A stretch of 10,899 nt of DNA from Planctomycetia bacterium (GCA_030618975.1 JAUXCH010000088.1:1-10899); one strand, 5' to 3'. Positions 1 through 6,765 are shown, numbered from the stretch's first letter. Numbers and translations are program-made. Notes: a model not told the origin generated them from the letters alone.

Positions 1-458
1 AGACCACCCTCGTTCTCGTCAAGCCCGACGGCGTCCAGCGCGGCCTGGTCGGTGCCGTGACCGGTCGCCTCGAGGCCAAGGGGCTCCAACTCGTCGGTTT
101 GAAGCTCCTCACGCCGCCCCGCGACCTCCTCGAGCGCCACTACGCCGTCCACAAGGAGCGCCCCTTCTTCGAGAGCCTCCTCGCCTTCATGTCCTCGGGC
201 CCGGTCGCAGCCATCGCCGTACGCGGCGACGGCGCCATCGAGACCGTCCGCCGCATGCTGGGCCCCACCCACGGTGCCGAAGCTCCGGCCGGGACGATCC
301 GAGGCGACTACGGCATGAGCAAGTCGTTCAACCTCGTCCACGGCTCGGACGGCCCGGACACCGCGGCCTACGAGCTGCCGCTCTGGTTCCCCGCCGGCGA
401 GCTCCTCGACTACGACCTCGGCTCACTGCGGTGGGTCTACGACGTCGAGGGCGTCTGA
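1..458 (+). CDS. ndk: Nucleoside diphosphate kinase (5' end cut off by window edge)
   Basis: This enzyme moves the gamma phosphate of ATP to other nucleoside diphosphates through a phosphohistidine, keeping (d)NTP pools balanced in the cytoplasm. The reading frame is open from base 3 and starts TTLVLVKPDGVQRG, the classic beta-1 strand with the active-site Lys, so only about three N-terminal codons seem missing. Further signatures are GTIRGDYG and the catalytic histidine in FNLVHGSDG, where the Asn and the Ser after HG are kept. The canonical HGSDS ends in Gly here, and the usual TNPAEA stretch reads THGAEA. A GTG at 57 is internal and not the start. The stop is TGA at 456-458. rqcH begins 10 bases later on the same strand, so the two are probably co-transcribed. 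Family assignment is very secure. Confidence 0.96.
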   Translation, partial: TTLVLVKPDGVQRGLVGAVTGRLEAKGLQLVGLKLLTPPRDLLERHYAVHKERPFFESLLAFMSSGPVAAIAVRGDGAIETVRRMLGPTHGAEAPAGTIRGDYGMSKSFNLVHGSDGPDTAAYELPLWFPAGELLDYDLGSLRWVYDVEGV

Positions 459-468
459 GCCGCTCCCG

Positions 469-1887
469 GTGGCAGGCGTCGATCGCAGTCGGCTCGCCGC
501 CGTCGTCACGGAGATCAATGCGCTCCGCGGATCCCGCGTCCGAGCCGTCCACCAGACGGGCAAGCTCTGTTTCCGGGTGGACCTCGAGGGTCGGGGTGGG
601 CGGATCGACCTCGTCCTCGACCTCGACCCCGAGTTCGCGCGGATGAACCTCGCACCGCCCGAGCGCGCTCCCGCGGCGCCCTCGCCCCTCGCTTCGGCCC
701 TCCGCCGCGTGCTGCGCGGCGCGCAGCTCGACGGCGCCAAGCTGGTTCCCGGCGAACGCGCCCTCGCCCTCGCCTTCCACCGGGGCGCCGAGAGGGCCAC
801 ACTCTGGTTCGAGGGCTTCGGACGCGGTGCCAACCTCTACCTCGTCGACGGGGACGGCGTCGTCCGCCTCACCCCCCGGGGCCACGTCGCCGCCCGCCGG
901 GGCGCCCGCGTCGGGGACCGATTCGAGCCCGTTCCCCCGCGTACCGGCGGGGCACCGCCCGCCGGGCCCGCCGGGACGGCTTCCGCCGGGATCGGCGAGG
1001 AGGCTGCCCGCCGGGACGCCGACCGGCGATTGGAGCGGCGTCGTGTCGCCCTTCTCCGGCATCTGCGGCGGGAGGAGCGACGTCTCCACCATCAGATCGA
1101 GGAGTTCGACGGCCTGTTGGCCCGCAGCGAGGAAGCGGCCGCTCTTCGCCGCCGCGGCGAGCTGCTCAGTGCTTCCTTCCACCTGCTCGAAGCCGGTCTC
1201 GACCGGGTGTGCGTACCCGATCCGGAGGATCCCGACCGGGAGGTGGAACTGGAGCTCGATCCCCATCGATCTGCCGAGCACCAGGTCGCCGCCTGCTTCC
1301 GATCCGCCCGGAAGGCGAAGCGTGGGATCGCACGGGCCCGGGTGGAGCTGCCCGGGGCACGAGCCGGTCTGCAGGCCTGCCAGGAGGGTCTCCAGGACGC
1401 GGCCGAGGCACAGGACGCAGCCGCCCTGGATGCGATCGCCGACCGGCTCGGGATCCACGAGGTGCGTCCTCGCAAGGGACGGCCCGCACCCGGACAGCGG
1501 GACTGGGCGACCTACCTCTCCTCCGAAGGCTGGCGCATCCTGGTCGGACGGAATGCGCAGGGAAACGACCGCCTGACGCTTCATCAGGCGCGCCCCTCCG
1601 ACCTGTTCCTCCACGTCCGCGGCGCCTCGGGCAGCCACGTGATCGTCCCCACGCCCCGCGGGCAGACCGTCCCCCGGGACACCCTCCTGGAGGCGGCCGA
1701 GCTGGGCTGCTGGTTCAGCGAACGCCGTGGGGCCGCCCGGTGTGAGGTCGACTACGTCCTCAAACGACACGTCCGCAAGCCTCGTAAGGCGCCTCCGGGG
1801 GCGGTCGTCTTGGAGCGGGCCCGGACACTCGAGTTCCGTCCAGACGCCTCGCGGCGCCGGCGGCTTCTGGCCACTCGTCGCAAGTGA
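469..1887 (+). CDS. rqcH: NFACT-family ribosome quality-control protein (RqcH/Rqc2 homologue), compact form
   Basis: RqcH binds obstructed 50S subunits and recruits tRNA-Ala so that stalled chains receive C-terminal alanine tails that mark them for degradation (known for the Bacillus protein). In the 472 residues here, 1-155 fit NFACT-N, 156-176 are a Pro/Gly/Ala linker, about 177-330 are helical or coiled coil (including LELDP and RKAKRG, typical of the family), and 345-460 are NFACT-R with GWRILVGRNAQGND, FLHVRGASGSHVIVP, LLEAAEL and the basic VRKP stretch. The start is GTG; its N terminus aligns with the family although no clear ribosome binding site is seen. At about 100 residues shorter than Bacillus RqcH, it has no room for the helix-hairpin-helix region. 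The conserved Asp-Arg pair appears as E96-R97. It probably forms an operon with ndk. Confidence 0.9.
   Translation: MAGVDRSRLAAVVTEINALRGSRVRAVHQTGKLCFRVDLEGRGGRIDLVLDLDPEFARMNLAPPERAPAAPSPLASALRRVLRGAQLDGAKLVPGERALALAFHRGAERATLWFEGFGRGANLYLVDGDGVVRLTPRGHVAARRGARVGDRFEPVPPRTGGAPPAGPAGTASAGIGEEAARRDADRRLERRRVALLRHLRREERRLHHQIEEFDGLLARSEEAAALRRRGELLSASFHLLEAGLDRVCVPDPEDPDREVELELDPHRSAEHQVAACFRSARKAKRGIARARVELPGARAGLQACQEGLQDAAEAQDAAALDAIADRLGIHEVRPRKGRPAPGQRDWATYLSSEGWRILVGRNAQGNDRLTLHQARPSDLFLHVRGASGSHVIVPTPRGQTVPRDTLLEAAELGCWFSERRGAARCEVDYVLKRHVRKPRKAPPGAVVLERARTLEFRPDASRRRRLLATRRK
892..1015 (+). repeat. Clustered 10-bp motif GCCCGCCGGG inside rqcH
   Basis: Exact copies lie at 892-901, 957-966, 966-975 and 1006-1015, and an 8 of 10 match ends at 990. 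The copies fall in different reading frames, giving Ala-Arg-Arg in some and Pro-Ala-Gly in others, so the similarity is at DNA level and not a protein repeat. A further exact copy is at 3041-3050, in the low-complexity tail of the TPR lipoprotein. The cluster covers the linker between NFACT-N and the coiled coil. High GC content makes such words more likely by chance, so significance is uncertain. Confidence 0.5.
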
Positions 1888-1912
1888 CGCCCCGATGACG
1901 AGTTGTAACCAT

Positions 1913-1930
1913 CCTGTGGGGTTCCCCAGG
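1913..1930 (+). repeat. Short imperfect hairpin ahead of the TPR lipoprotein gene
   Basis: CCTG, a bulged T and GG can pair with CCCCAGG around a small loop, giving roughly six base pairs in the 58-base gap after rqcH. The hairpin ends 4 bases before the GGAG ribosome binding site of the lipoprotein. No T-run follows, so it is a poor intrinsic terminator. It could be a weak attenuating or mRNA-processing structure, or chance in GC-rich DNA. Confidence 0.25.
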
Positions 1931-1934
1931 GGTT

Positions 1935-1938
1935 GGAG
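1935..1938 (+). promoter_or_regulatory. Ribosome binding site fixing the lipoprotein start
   Basis: GGAG sits 7 bases before the ATG at 1946. This selects that ATG over the longer open frame that begins at 1727 inside rqcH, and it places a lipoprotein signal peptide exactly at the N terminus. Confidence 0.7.
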
Positions 1939-1945
1939 ACCCTTC

Positions 1946-3136
1946 ATGAGCGCTGCGATCCGATCTCGCCTGATCCTCCCGACCGCGTTCCTCGCGGTCG
2001 CGCTCGCTTTCGTCCTCCCAGGTTGCGGCAGCGACTGCTTCTCCTGCCTTGACGAGAGCCCCGAGGCGGACGCCGCGGCGCGCTCCGACTACTACCAGGA
2101 GGCGGCCAAGACCTACTACGACGGCGGCAAGTACGACGCCGCCGCCCGCATGTGGAGGAAGGTCCTCGTCGAGACCCCGGACGACCAGTGGGCCCGCTTC
2201 GGTCTCGCCAAGTCCCTCCACATGATCGGCACCCCGCAGAGCCTCCGCCAATCCGAGGTGATCCTCAAGGAGATCATCAACCTCGACTGGACCCACCCCA
2301 CGCGCGGCAACGTGAAGTTCGAGGTCGAGACCACGCTCGCAAACGTCTACTCGACCCTTTCCGACTACTACGACCGCGACATCCGGCTGCTCGAACGACG
2401 CCTCGCGAACGACCCCAACGCAGACACCCAGCAACTCCAGCAGCAGGTCCAGCGTCAGAAGTGCATGCACGAACAGCTCCTGCGCTCCTCCATCCCCGTC
2501 TGGGACGCCGTCCTGTGTCAGTCCAGCGAGAACCCCTATGCCCTCGCCGGCCTCTCCAAGGCCTACCTGATGACGGGGAACGAGAGCATCGGCATCCACT
2601 ACGCCAATCGCTACATCAGGATCAGCAAGAAGAGCCAGGCGGGCTGGAGGAGGGAGCTCAAGGCCTGGGAAGAGTTCATGAAGGGCAAGGTCACGCGCCA
2701 GCAGCGCGCCTTCTACATGGAGAAGATCCACGGCGCCCGCGACAAGGAGCTCGGCGTCCATCTCCTTCTCGGCTCCGTCTACATGCGCCGGGAGCAGTTC
2801 AGCAAGGCCGTCGGGGAGTACGATGCGGTCCTCGCGCTCGACTCGGCGACGACTGCCGCCTACGTGGAGCGCGCCCAGGCCTACGCGGCGCTCGGCCTCT
2901 ACCCCCAGTCCGTGAAGGACCTCGAACAATACCTGCGGATCACGGACCCCCAGGAGGAGCGCCGCGCCCGCGTCAACGCCGCCGACCTCCTCGATCGCTA
3001 CCGCCGGCTCGCCGGCCAGACCCCGCTGATGAACACCCCGGCCCGCCGGGCCGCCTCGTTCCCCCCGCCGGCGGCCCCCCGGGCGCCTGCCGCGGCCCCC
3101 TCCGCGCAGGCCTACGGCAACCCGGACGGCAGGTAG
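1946..3136 (+). CDS. TPR-repeat lipoprotein with N-terminal cysteine cluster, function unknown
   Basis: I do not recognise a named family. The 396-residue product starts with a signal peptide (Arg6, Arg8, hydrophobic 9-24) and a lipobox LPGC, with Cys27 as the lipid-bearing residue. The mature end reads CGSDCFSC, giving a Cys-x3-Cys-x2-Cys pattern at 27, 31 and 34. TPR-like helical pairs are visible at about 47-80 (YYQEAAKTYYDGGKYDAAARMW), 82-115 and most clearly 268-332, where LLLGSVYMRREQFSKAVGEYDAVL is followed by AYVERAQAYAALGLYPQSVKDLEQYL; a Gln-rich helix lies at 160-175. The last 35 residues are Pro/Ala-rich. Such proteins usually scaffold envelope complexes; the partner is unknown. 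The next gene also encodes an exported protein, 88 bases downstream on the same strand, so a joint envelope role is plausible but inferred. Confidence 0.85.
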   Translation: MSAAIRSRLILPTAFLAVALAFVLPGCGSDCFSCLDESPEADAAARSDYYQEAAKTYYDGGKYDAAARMWRKVLVETPDDQWARFGLAKSLHMIGTPQSLRQSEVILKEIINLDWTHPTRGNVKFEVETTLANVYSTLSDYYDRDIRLLERRLANDPNADTQQLQQQVQRQKCMHEQLLRSSIPVWDAVLCQSSENPYALAGLSKAYLMTGNESIGIHYANRYIRISKKSQAGWRRELKAWEEFMKGKVTRQQRAFYMEKIHGARDKELGVHLLLGSVYMRREQFSKAVGEYDAVLALDSATTAAYVERAQAYAALGLYPQSVKDLEQYLRITDPQEERRARVNAADLLDRYRRLAGQTPLMNTPARRAASFPPPAAPRAPAAAPSAQAYGNPDGR

Positions 3137-3210
3137 CAGGCCTGACGCCGAGATTCCGGGCTCAAGCGCGGCATCCGACTGCCTCCGTGCGTTCGTAGGA
3201 TTGGACTCAC

Positions 3211-3218
3211 GGAAAGGA
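3211..3218 (+). promoter_or_regulatory. Ribosome binding site fixing the coiled-coil protein start
   Basis: GGAAAGGA lies 6 bases before the ATG at 3225. This favours 3225 over the in-frame upstream TTG at 3201, and translation from 3225 gives a clean signal peptide. Confidence 0.75.
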
Positions 3219-3224
3219 CCCGCG

Positions 3225-4283
3225 ATGGACCGCACTGCCTTGGCTCTCCTGGCCCTTCTGCTCCTGGCCACGCCTGCCCTAGCCGCCGACCAGCGGCCGG
3301 TGACGCTCCCCCTCGCCTCGGGCAAGACCTTGGAGGGTGTCGTCGAGTCCGCCGACGCCAAGGAGGTGGTCGTCCGCCTCGGCCCCGAGCAGGTCCGCCG
3401 GATCCCCTGGCCCCAGCTGGCACCCCTCGGCGTCTACCGGGTCAAGGCTGCCCTGGCCCCGGTGGCCGACGGCGAGGCCCGTCTGGTGCTCGCCGAGCTC
3501 GCGGTGGAACTCGGCCTCCACGTCGATGCCCGGAGGGAGTACGAGAAGGCCCTGGCCCTCGGCGCGATCTCCCAGAGGGACTTCCTGAAGGTCGTAACCA
3601 AGGCGGAACGCGACGCCGTCGAGTCCGGCGTCGGCCAGGCCCTCAAGGCCGCCGATTCCGGCGACTGGGATCGTGCGCTCCAGATGGCCCGGAACCTCAA
3701 GATGCACTTCAGCGGCGCGCCCAACGCGGGCGCCATCGACAGTTTGATCGCCGAGCTCCTGCGGCGGGTCCGGGACTTGAAGAAGGCCGCCGACAAGGCC
3801 TCCAAGGAAATCGAACGGGTCAAGATCGACGCCGAGCGCAACAAGGAGATCCTCAGGCGGCGCACGAAGGCCGTCGGCCAGATCGAGCAAGGCCGCAAGA
3901 AGGCGCAGGAGGCTGCGCTCGCGCGGGACAAGGGCAACGTGACGCGCGCCCGCAAGCACGCGGAGGGGGCAGACAAGGCTTTCATGAACGCCCGTCGCGA
4001 CCTGGGACGTCTACGCCGGATCGTGCCCCGCGATGACGGCATGTACCGGGAGATCCTGGCCCTGCTCAACGAGCTCGATCGGGACCACTTCGCACTCCTC
4101 CACGACACCGCCTGGTTCTTCTGGGAGGAGACCGTCTACAGTCGCGCCGACGCTTATGCCGCCCGGGCCTCCTACATCGACCCGGTCCACCCCGACTTGC
4201 TCGAGCTGCGGGACCTCCTGCGCAGCAGCCGCATCAAGTACCGCCTGAGCGACGTGACGAACGCCCGGGGAATCGTCCGCTGA
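3225..4283 (+). CDS. Secreted SHD1-like/coiled-coil protein, function unknown
   Basis: The 352-residue product has a Sec signal peptide: a hydrophobic stretch at 5-15 and ATPALA ending at 20, with cleavage likely before Ala21. Residues 24-75 (GKTLEGVVESADAKEVVVRL followed by IPWPQLAPLGVYRVK) look like the small beta-rich SHD1-type domain frequent in planctomycete exported proteins; this is resemblance only. Residues 80-165 are helical and TPR-like (LVLAELAVELGLHVDARREYEKALALG). Residues 175-268 form a long, highly charged coiled coil rich in Lys, Arg and Glu. The C-terminal 75 residues are helical and aromatic (AWFFWEE) and end in RLSDVTNARGIVR. No catalytic motif is visible. A structural or scaffold role in the periplasm or envelope is the best inference. 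The TGA stop directly abuts the convergent ribD stop. Confidence 0.85.
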   Translation: MDRTALALLALLLLATPALAADQRPVTLPLASGKTLEGVVESADAKEVVVRLGPEQVRRIPWPQLAPLGVYRVKAALAPVADGEARLVLAELAVELGLHVDARREYEKALALGAISQRDFLKVVTKAERDAVESGVGQALKAADSGDWDRALQMARNLKMHFSGAPNAGAIDSLIAELLRRVRDLKKAADKASKEIERVKIDAERNKEILRRRTKAVGQIEQGRKKAQEAALARDKGNVTRARKHAEGADKAFMNARRDLGRLRRIVPRDDGMYREILALLNELDRDHFALLHDTAWFFWEETVYSRADAYAARASYIDPVHPDLLELRDLLRSSRIKYRLSDVTNARGIVR

Positions 4284-4286
4284 TCA
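4281..4286. other. Abutting convergent stop codons in a TGATCA palindrome
   Basis: TGA at 4281-4283 ends the plus-strand coiled-coil gene, and the complement of TCA at 4284-4286 ends ribD on the minus strand. There is no spacer and no visible terminator at the junction, so each transcript is likely to run into the other gene as antisense. Confidence 0.95.
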
Positions 4287-5399
4287 TCGGGCTCGCGGCA
4301 GGTACGCCTGCAGCAGCAGGTCGTCATCCATCCGGCGCCACTGAACCTCCTCCAAGCGAAGCGCCTCCCCCACGTCTCGGATCTGCGTCCCGCTCACGGC
4401 AAAGGGCGCATCGCCCCCACCCAGCACGATGGGTGCCACGTACGCGTGGACCTGGTCCGCCAGGCGCGCCTGGATGAGTGCCCCGTGCACGCGAGCGCCG
4501 CCCTCCACCAGAAGCCGGCGCACGCCCCGTTCGTACAGGAGCGACAGGGCCGCCGAAAGGTCCACGCCCCCGTCGGCCGCCGGGATCTCGACGACCTCCG
4601 CGCCGCACGCCTCGAGCGCTCGCCTTCTCTCGGGGTCGGCCCGCACGCAGAGGACCAGGACGGGAACGTGAGGTGCATCATCGAGCAGCACGCTGGTCGG
4701 CGGCATCCTCAGCGACGAGTCGAGTACCACCCGAAGCGGCTGCGACCGCCCGTGCGGAACGCCGCCCTCCAAACGACACGTGAGCCTCGGGTCGTCGATC
4801 AGAACCGTTTCCACGCCCACGGCTACCGCGTCCGCGTGCCCTCGCAAGCCGTGGGCGTGCGCCTGGGACCGCGTCCCGGAAATCCGTCCACCGCGCCCCC
4901 GGGCCGGCGCGATCCGTCCGTCCAGGCTCATTGCCCACTTGAGCGCGACCCACGGTCGCTTCAGGGCAAGGCCCCGGCGGAACCGCTCCAGGAGGAGTTC
5001 CCCTTCCTCCTCGGCCACGGGCCCCTCCACCTCGATGCCCGCCCTCCGGAGGCTGTCCAATCCGCCCGCCGGCATGTTCGGATCCGCCGCCGCGTAGACC
5101 ACACGGACCACACCTGCTGCTGCGAGGGCGACGGTGCAGGCCCCGGTCTTCAGTTCCCTGCTGCACGGCTCCAGCGAAACGTAGGCGGTTGCACCCCGCG
5201 CGTCCGCACCCGCCTTTTCGAGGGCCGCCACCTCGGCATGGGGTCCCCCGTAGGCCACATGCCAGCCCTCACCCACGACCTGCCCGTCCATCACCAGGAC
5301 GCACCCAACCGGAGGGTTGGGTTCCACGGCGAAGGAGCCCTTCAGTGCAAGGGCCATGGCCCTGCGGACTCGCTTCAGGTCGAGGTTGCTCACACTCAT
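4284..5399 (-). CDS. ribD: Bifunctional riboflavin biosynthesis protein RibD (deaminase + reductase)
   Basis: RibD performs two steps of riboflavin synthesis: zinc-dependent deamination of the pyrimidinone ribosyl phosphate, then NADPH reduction of the ribose to ribityl. Of 371 residues, about 1-145 form the deaminase, with PNPPVGCVLV, the zinc and proton-shuttle motif H54-A-E56, and Cys79 and Cys88 as the other zinc ligands. The reductase domain covers about 147-371 with ALKWAMSLDGRIA, ISGTRSQAHAHGLRGHADAV, TVLIDDPRLTCR and LLVEGGARVHGALI. Between the zinc cysteines the usual SHxGRTPP is replaced by SRELKTGA with spacing kept. The ATG at 5399 is chosen because AGGAAAGGA lies 9 bases upstream and MSVSNLDLKRVRRAMALA matches the family start. 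It stands apart from other rib genes and diverges from the hydrolase gene. Confidence 0.95.
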   Translation of the reverse strand: MSVSNLDLKRVRRAMALALKGSFAVEPNPPVGCVLVMDGQVVGEGWHVAYGGPHAEVAALEKAGADARGATAYVSLEPCSRELKTGACTVALAAAGVVRVVYAAADPNMPAGGLDSLRRAGIEVEGPVAEEEGELLLERFRRGLALKRPWVALKWAMSLDGRIAPARGRGGRISGTRSQAHAHGLRGHADAVAVGVETVLIDDPRLTCRLEGGVPHGRSQPLRVVLDSSLRMPPTSVLLDDAPHVPVLVLCVRADPERRRALEACGAEVVEIPAADGGVDLSAALSLLYERGVRRLLVEGGARVHGALIQARLADQVHAYVAPIVLGGGDAPFAVSGTQIRDVGEALRLEEVQWRRMDDDLLLQAYLPRAR

Positions 5400-5408
5400 G
5401 GGCCCGCA

Positions 5409-5417
5409 TCCTTTCCT
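5409..5417 (-). promoter_or_regulatory. Ribosome binding site of ribD
   Basis: Read on the minus strand the site is AGGAAAGGA, 9 bases before the ATG at 5399. It lies in the 74-base divergent gap (5400-5473) shared with the hydrolase gene. I could not identify convincing -35/-10 boxes for either gene in this gap. Confidence 0.65.
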
Positions 5418-5462
5418 GAACCGTCCGCAAGAGCAAGGGGCAGGTGAGGCTACACTTCCAGC

Positions 5463-5467
5463 GGAGG
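5463..5467 (+). promoter_or_regulatory. Ribosome binding site of the secreted hydrolase
   Basis: GGAGG lies 6 bases before the ATG at 5474. This decides against the in-frame upstream GTG at 5444, which would put ten charged residues in front of the signal peptide. Confidence 0.75.
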
Positions 5468-5473
5468 AACTCG

Positions 5474-6739
5474 ATGCGTCCGGCACAGTCCATTCCGCTC
5501 CTGCTCGTCTGTGTGTTCCTCGCGCCGACCGCCGGGGCCGGCGATGCGAAGCCTCCTGCCGGCAAGGCGCTTCGCACGGTGGTCGCCCAGTATCTCCAGG
5601 GCGACTTTCAAACGCGCGTGAAGATGCGGGAGGAGGCCGACGCCACCTACGCTCCGCTCCGGGCCTCCGCCCTCAGGAAGCTCCGGAAGGACCTCCTGAA
5701 GTACGCGCGGAAGACCGGCCCGAAGATCGAGGGCTCGGGCACCAACCACTTCTATGGACGTCCTCACGGCAAGTACATCGTATCCGGCAAGCCCTCGAAG
5801 ACGCTCTTCGTCGGCCTCCACGGAGGCGGCGTAGGGTCTGGTGATGCGGGGAGCGTCCCCATGGGCGGGGGCGGTTGGTGGTGGATCTACCCCGAAGTGC
5901 TCGACAAGACCGAGCGAGGGTGGACCTCCCCGCCCCGCGACGATCTCCCGGGCACCGAACGGTTCGTCATGGACCTGATCGACGCTGCCAAGCGAACCGG
6001 GAAGGTGGATCCGAATCGGATCTACCTCACAGGTCACAGCATGGGCGGTTTCGGGACCTGGCACCTGGGTGCGCATCATGCGGACGTGTTCGCCGGGCTC
6101 GGCGCCTTCGCCGGCGCGCCGATCCCCATCTGGGACAACCCGCAAGACAAGAACGTCATCGCCGTCCAGCCAGGCGTGCTTCCCAACCTCTTCAACATTC
6201 GGCTGCACGTCTACCAGAGCCTCGACGACCAGAACGTGCCACCCAAGGAGAACCAAGGGGCTATTCGGGACCTGAAGCAGCTCGAGGCCCAGTTCCCGGA
6301 CGGTTTCGACTTCCGATACCACGAGGTGGATGGACGCGGGCACGCAGGACCGCCGGGGGGGTACCCGCCCGACCTCAAGTGGCTCTACGAGCGTCAGCGC
6401 CAGCCGCGTCCCAAGGCGTTCCTCTGGCAACCGGTGCTCACCTGGAAGCGCCAGTTCTACTGGGTCTATTGGGACCGACCCGAGGAGGCGGCGCTGATCG
6501 AGGTCCGGGCAGAGGACGGCAATGTCTGCGATATCACCGTGCACGAGGGCATGGACGACCTGACCGGGCTCTCGGTTCTGATCGGAGAGCCTCTCTTCGA
6601 CCTCGAGAAGGAGATCGTCGTCCGCGTCAACGGAGAGGAGCGCTTCCGAGGAGGAGTGGAGCGCACCTTCTCCACGTTGTTGATGACGCTGCCTCGATTC
6701 GATCCGGATCTTCTGTTCGACGCACGCGTGGATCTCTGA
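5474..6739 (+). CDS. Secreted alpha/beta-hydrolase (esterase-like) with extra C-terminal domain
   Basis: The 421-residue product begins with a Sec signal peptide (hydrophobic 8-18, then APTAGAGDAK). A helical region (30-85) precedes the hydrolase fold. Its marks are an oxyanion-type HGGG at 116-119, the nucleophile elbow GHSMGG with Ser189, an acid candidate at Asp251/Asp252 (QSLDDQNVPP), and His290 in GRGHAGPPGG. The layout resembles PHB-depolymerase/feruloyl-esterase-like secreted hydrolases; the substrate cannot be read from sequence. Residues about 310-421 are an added beta-strand-rich region (FYWVYWDRPEEAALIEV, VRVNGEERFRGG), which I do not recognise. The HGGG followed by GVGSGDAGS and a Trp-rich loop (GGGGWWWIYP) is distinctive. 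It diverges from ribD and converges on the HNH gene. A role in degrading extracellular or periplasmic esters is inferred. Confidence 0.85.
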   Translation: MRPAQSIPLLLVCVFLAPTAGAGDAKPPAGKALRTVVAQYLQGDFQTRVKMREEADATYAPLRASALRKLRKDLLKYARKTGPKIEGSGTNHFYGRPHGKYIVSGKPSKTLFVGLHGGGVGSGDAGSVPMGGGGWWWIYPEVLDKTERGWTSPPRDDLPGTERFVMDLIDAAKRTGKVDPNRIYLTGHSMGGFGTWHLGAHHADVFAGLGAFAGAPIPIWDNPQDKNVIAVQPGVLPNLFNIRLHVYQSLDDQNVPPKENQGAIRDLKQLEAQFPDGFDFRYHEVDGRGHAGPPGGYPPDLKWLYERQRQPRPKAFLWQPVLTWKRQFYWVYWDRPEEAALIEVRAEDGNVCDITVHEGMDDLTGLSVLIGEPLFDLEKEIVVRVNGEERFRGGVERTFSTLLMTLPRFDPDLLFDARVDL

Positions 6740-6748
6740 GAAGGCGCG

Positions 6749-6765
6749 CCGCCCTACTCGGGCGG
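6749..6765. terminator. GC hairpin between convergent hydrolase and HNH genes
   Basis: CCGCCC at 6749-6754 and GGGCGG at 6760-6765 pair perfectly around a 5-base loop, starting 10 bases after the hydrolase stop and spanning the HNH stop codon. Neither side has a T-run. Its place between converging genes suits a two-way terminator or 3'-end stabiliser, but it could be chance in GC-rich DNA. Confidence 0.35.

Noticed and set aside
1727..1945. N-terminal extension of the TPR lipoprotein into rqcH
   Set aside because: It would bury the signal peptide and lipobox; the ATG at 1946 has a good GGAG site.
328..1947. Long minus-strand open frame (539 codons) opposite rqcH
   Set aside because: It is the mirror of a high-GC coding frame. 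The plus strand encodes a clear NFACT protein, and the minus translation is Gly/Pro/Arg-rich with no recognisable domain.
3137..3224. Possible terminator or promoter in the 88-base gap between the two exported-protein genes
   Set aside because: Apart from the ribosome binding site I found no stem with a T-run and no convincing promoter boxes.
1760..3361. Long minus-strand open frame (533 codons) opposite the TPR lipoprotein
   Set aside because: It spans two plus-strand genes with signal peptides and good ribosome binding sites. Its product is low-complexity with no domain.
5088..5171. His/Cys-rich stretches on the plus strand opposite ribD resembling a zinc-finger
   Set aside because: They arise from the complement of ribD codons and lie in a frame with no start context.
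5451..5456. TACACT as a -10 box for the hydrolase gene
   Set aside because: It has no matching -35 box, and a start point there would leave almost no leader before the ribosome binding site.
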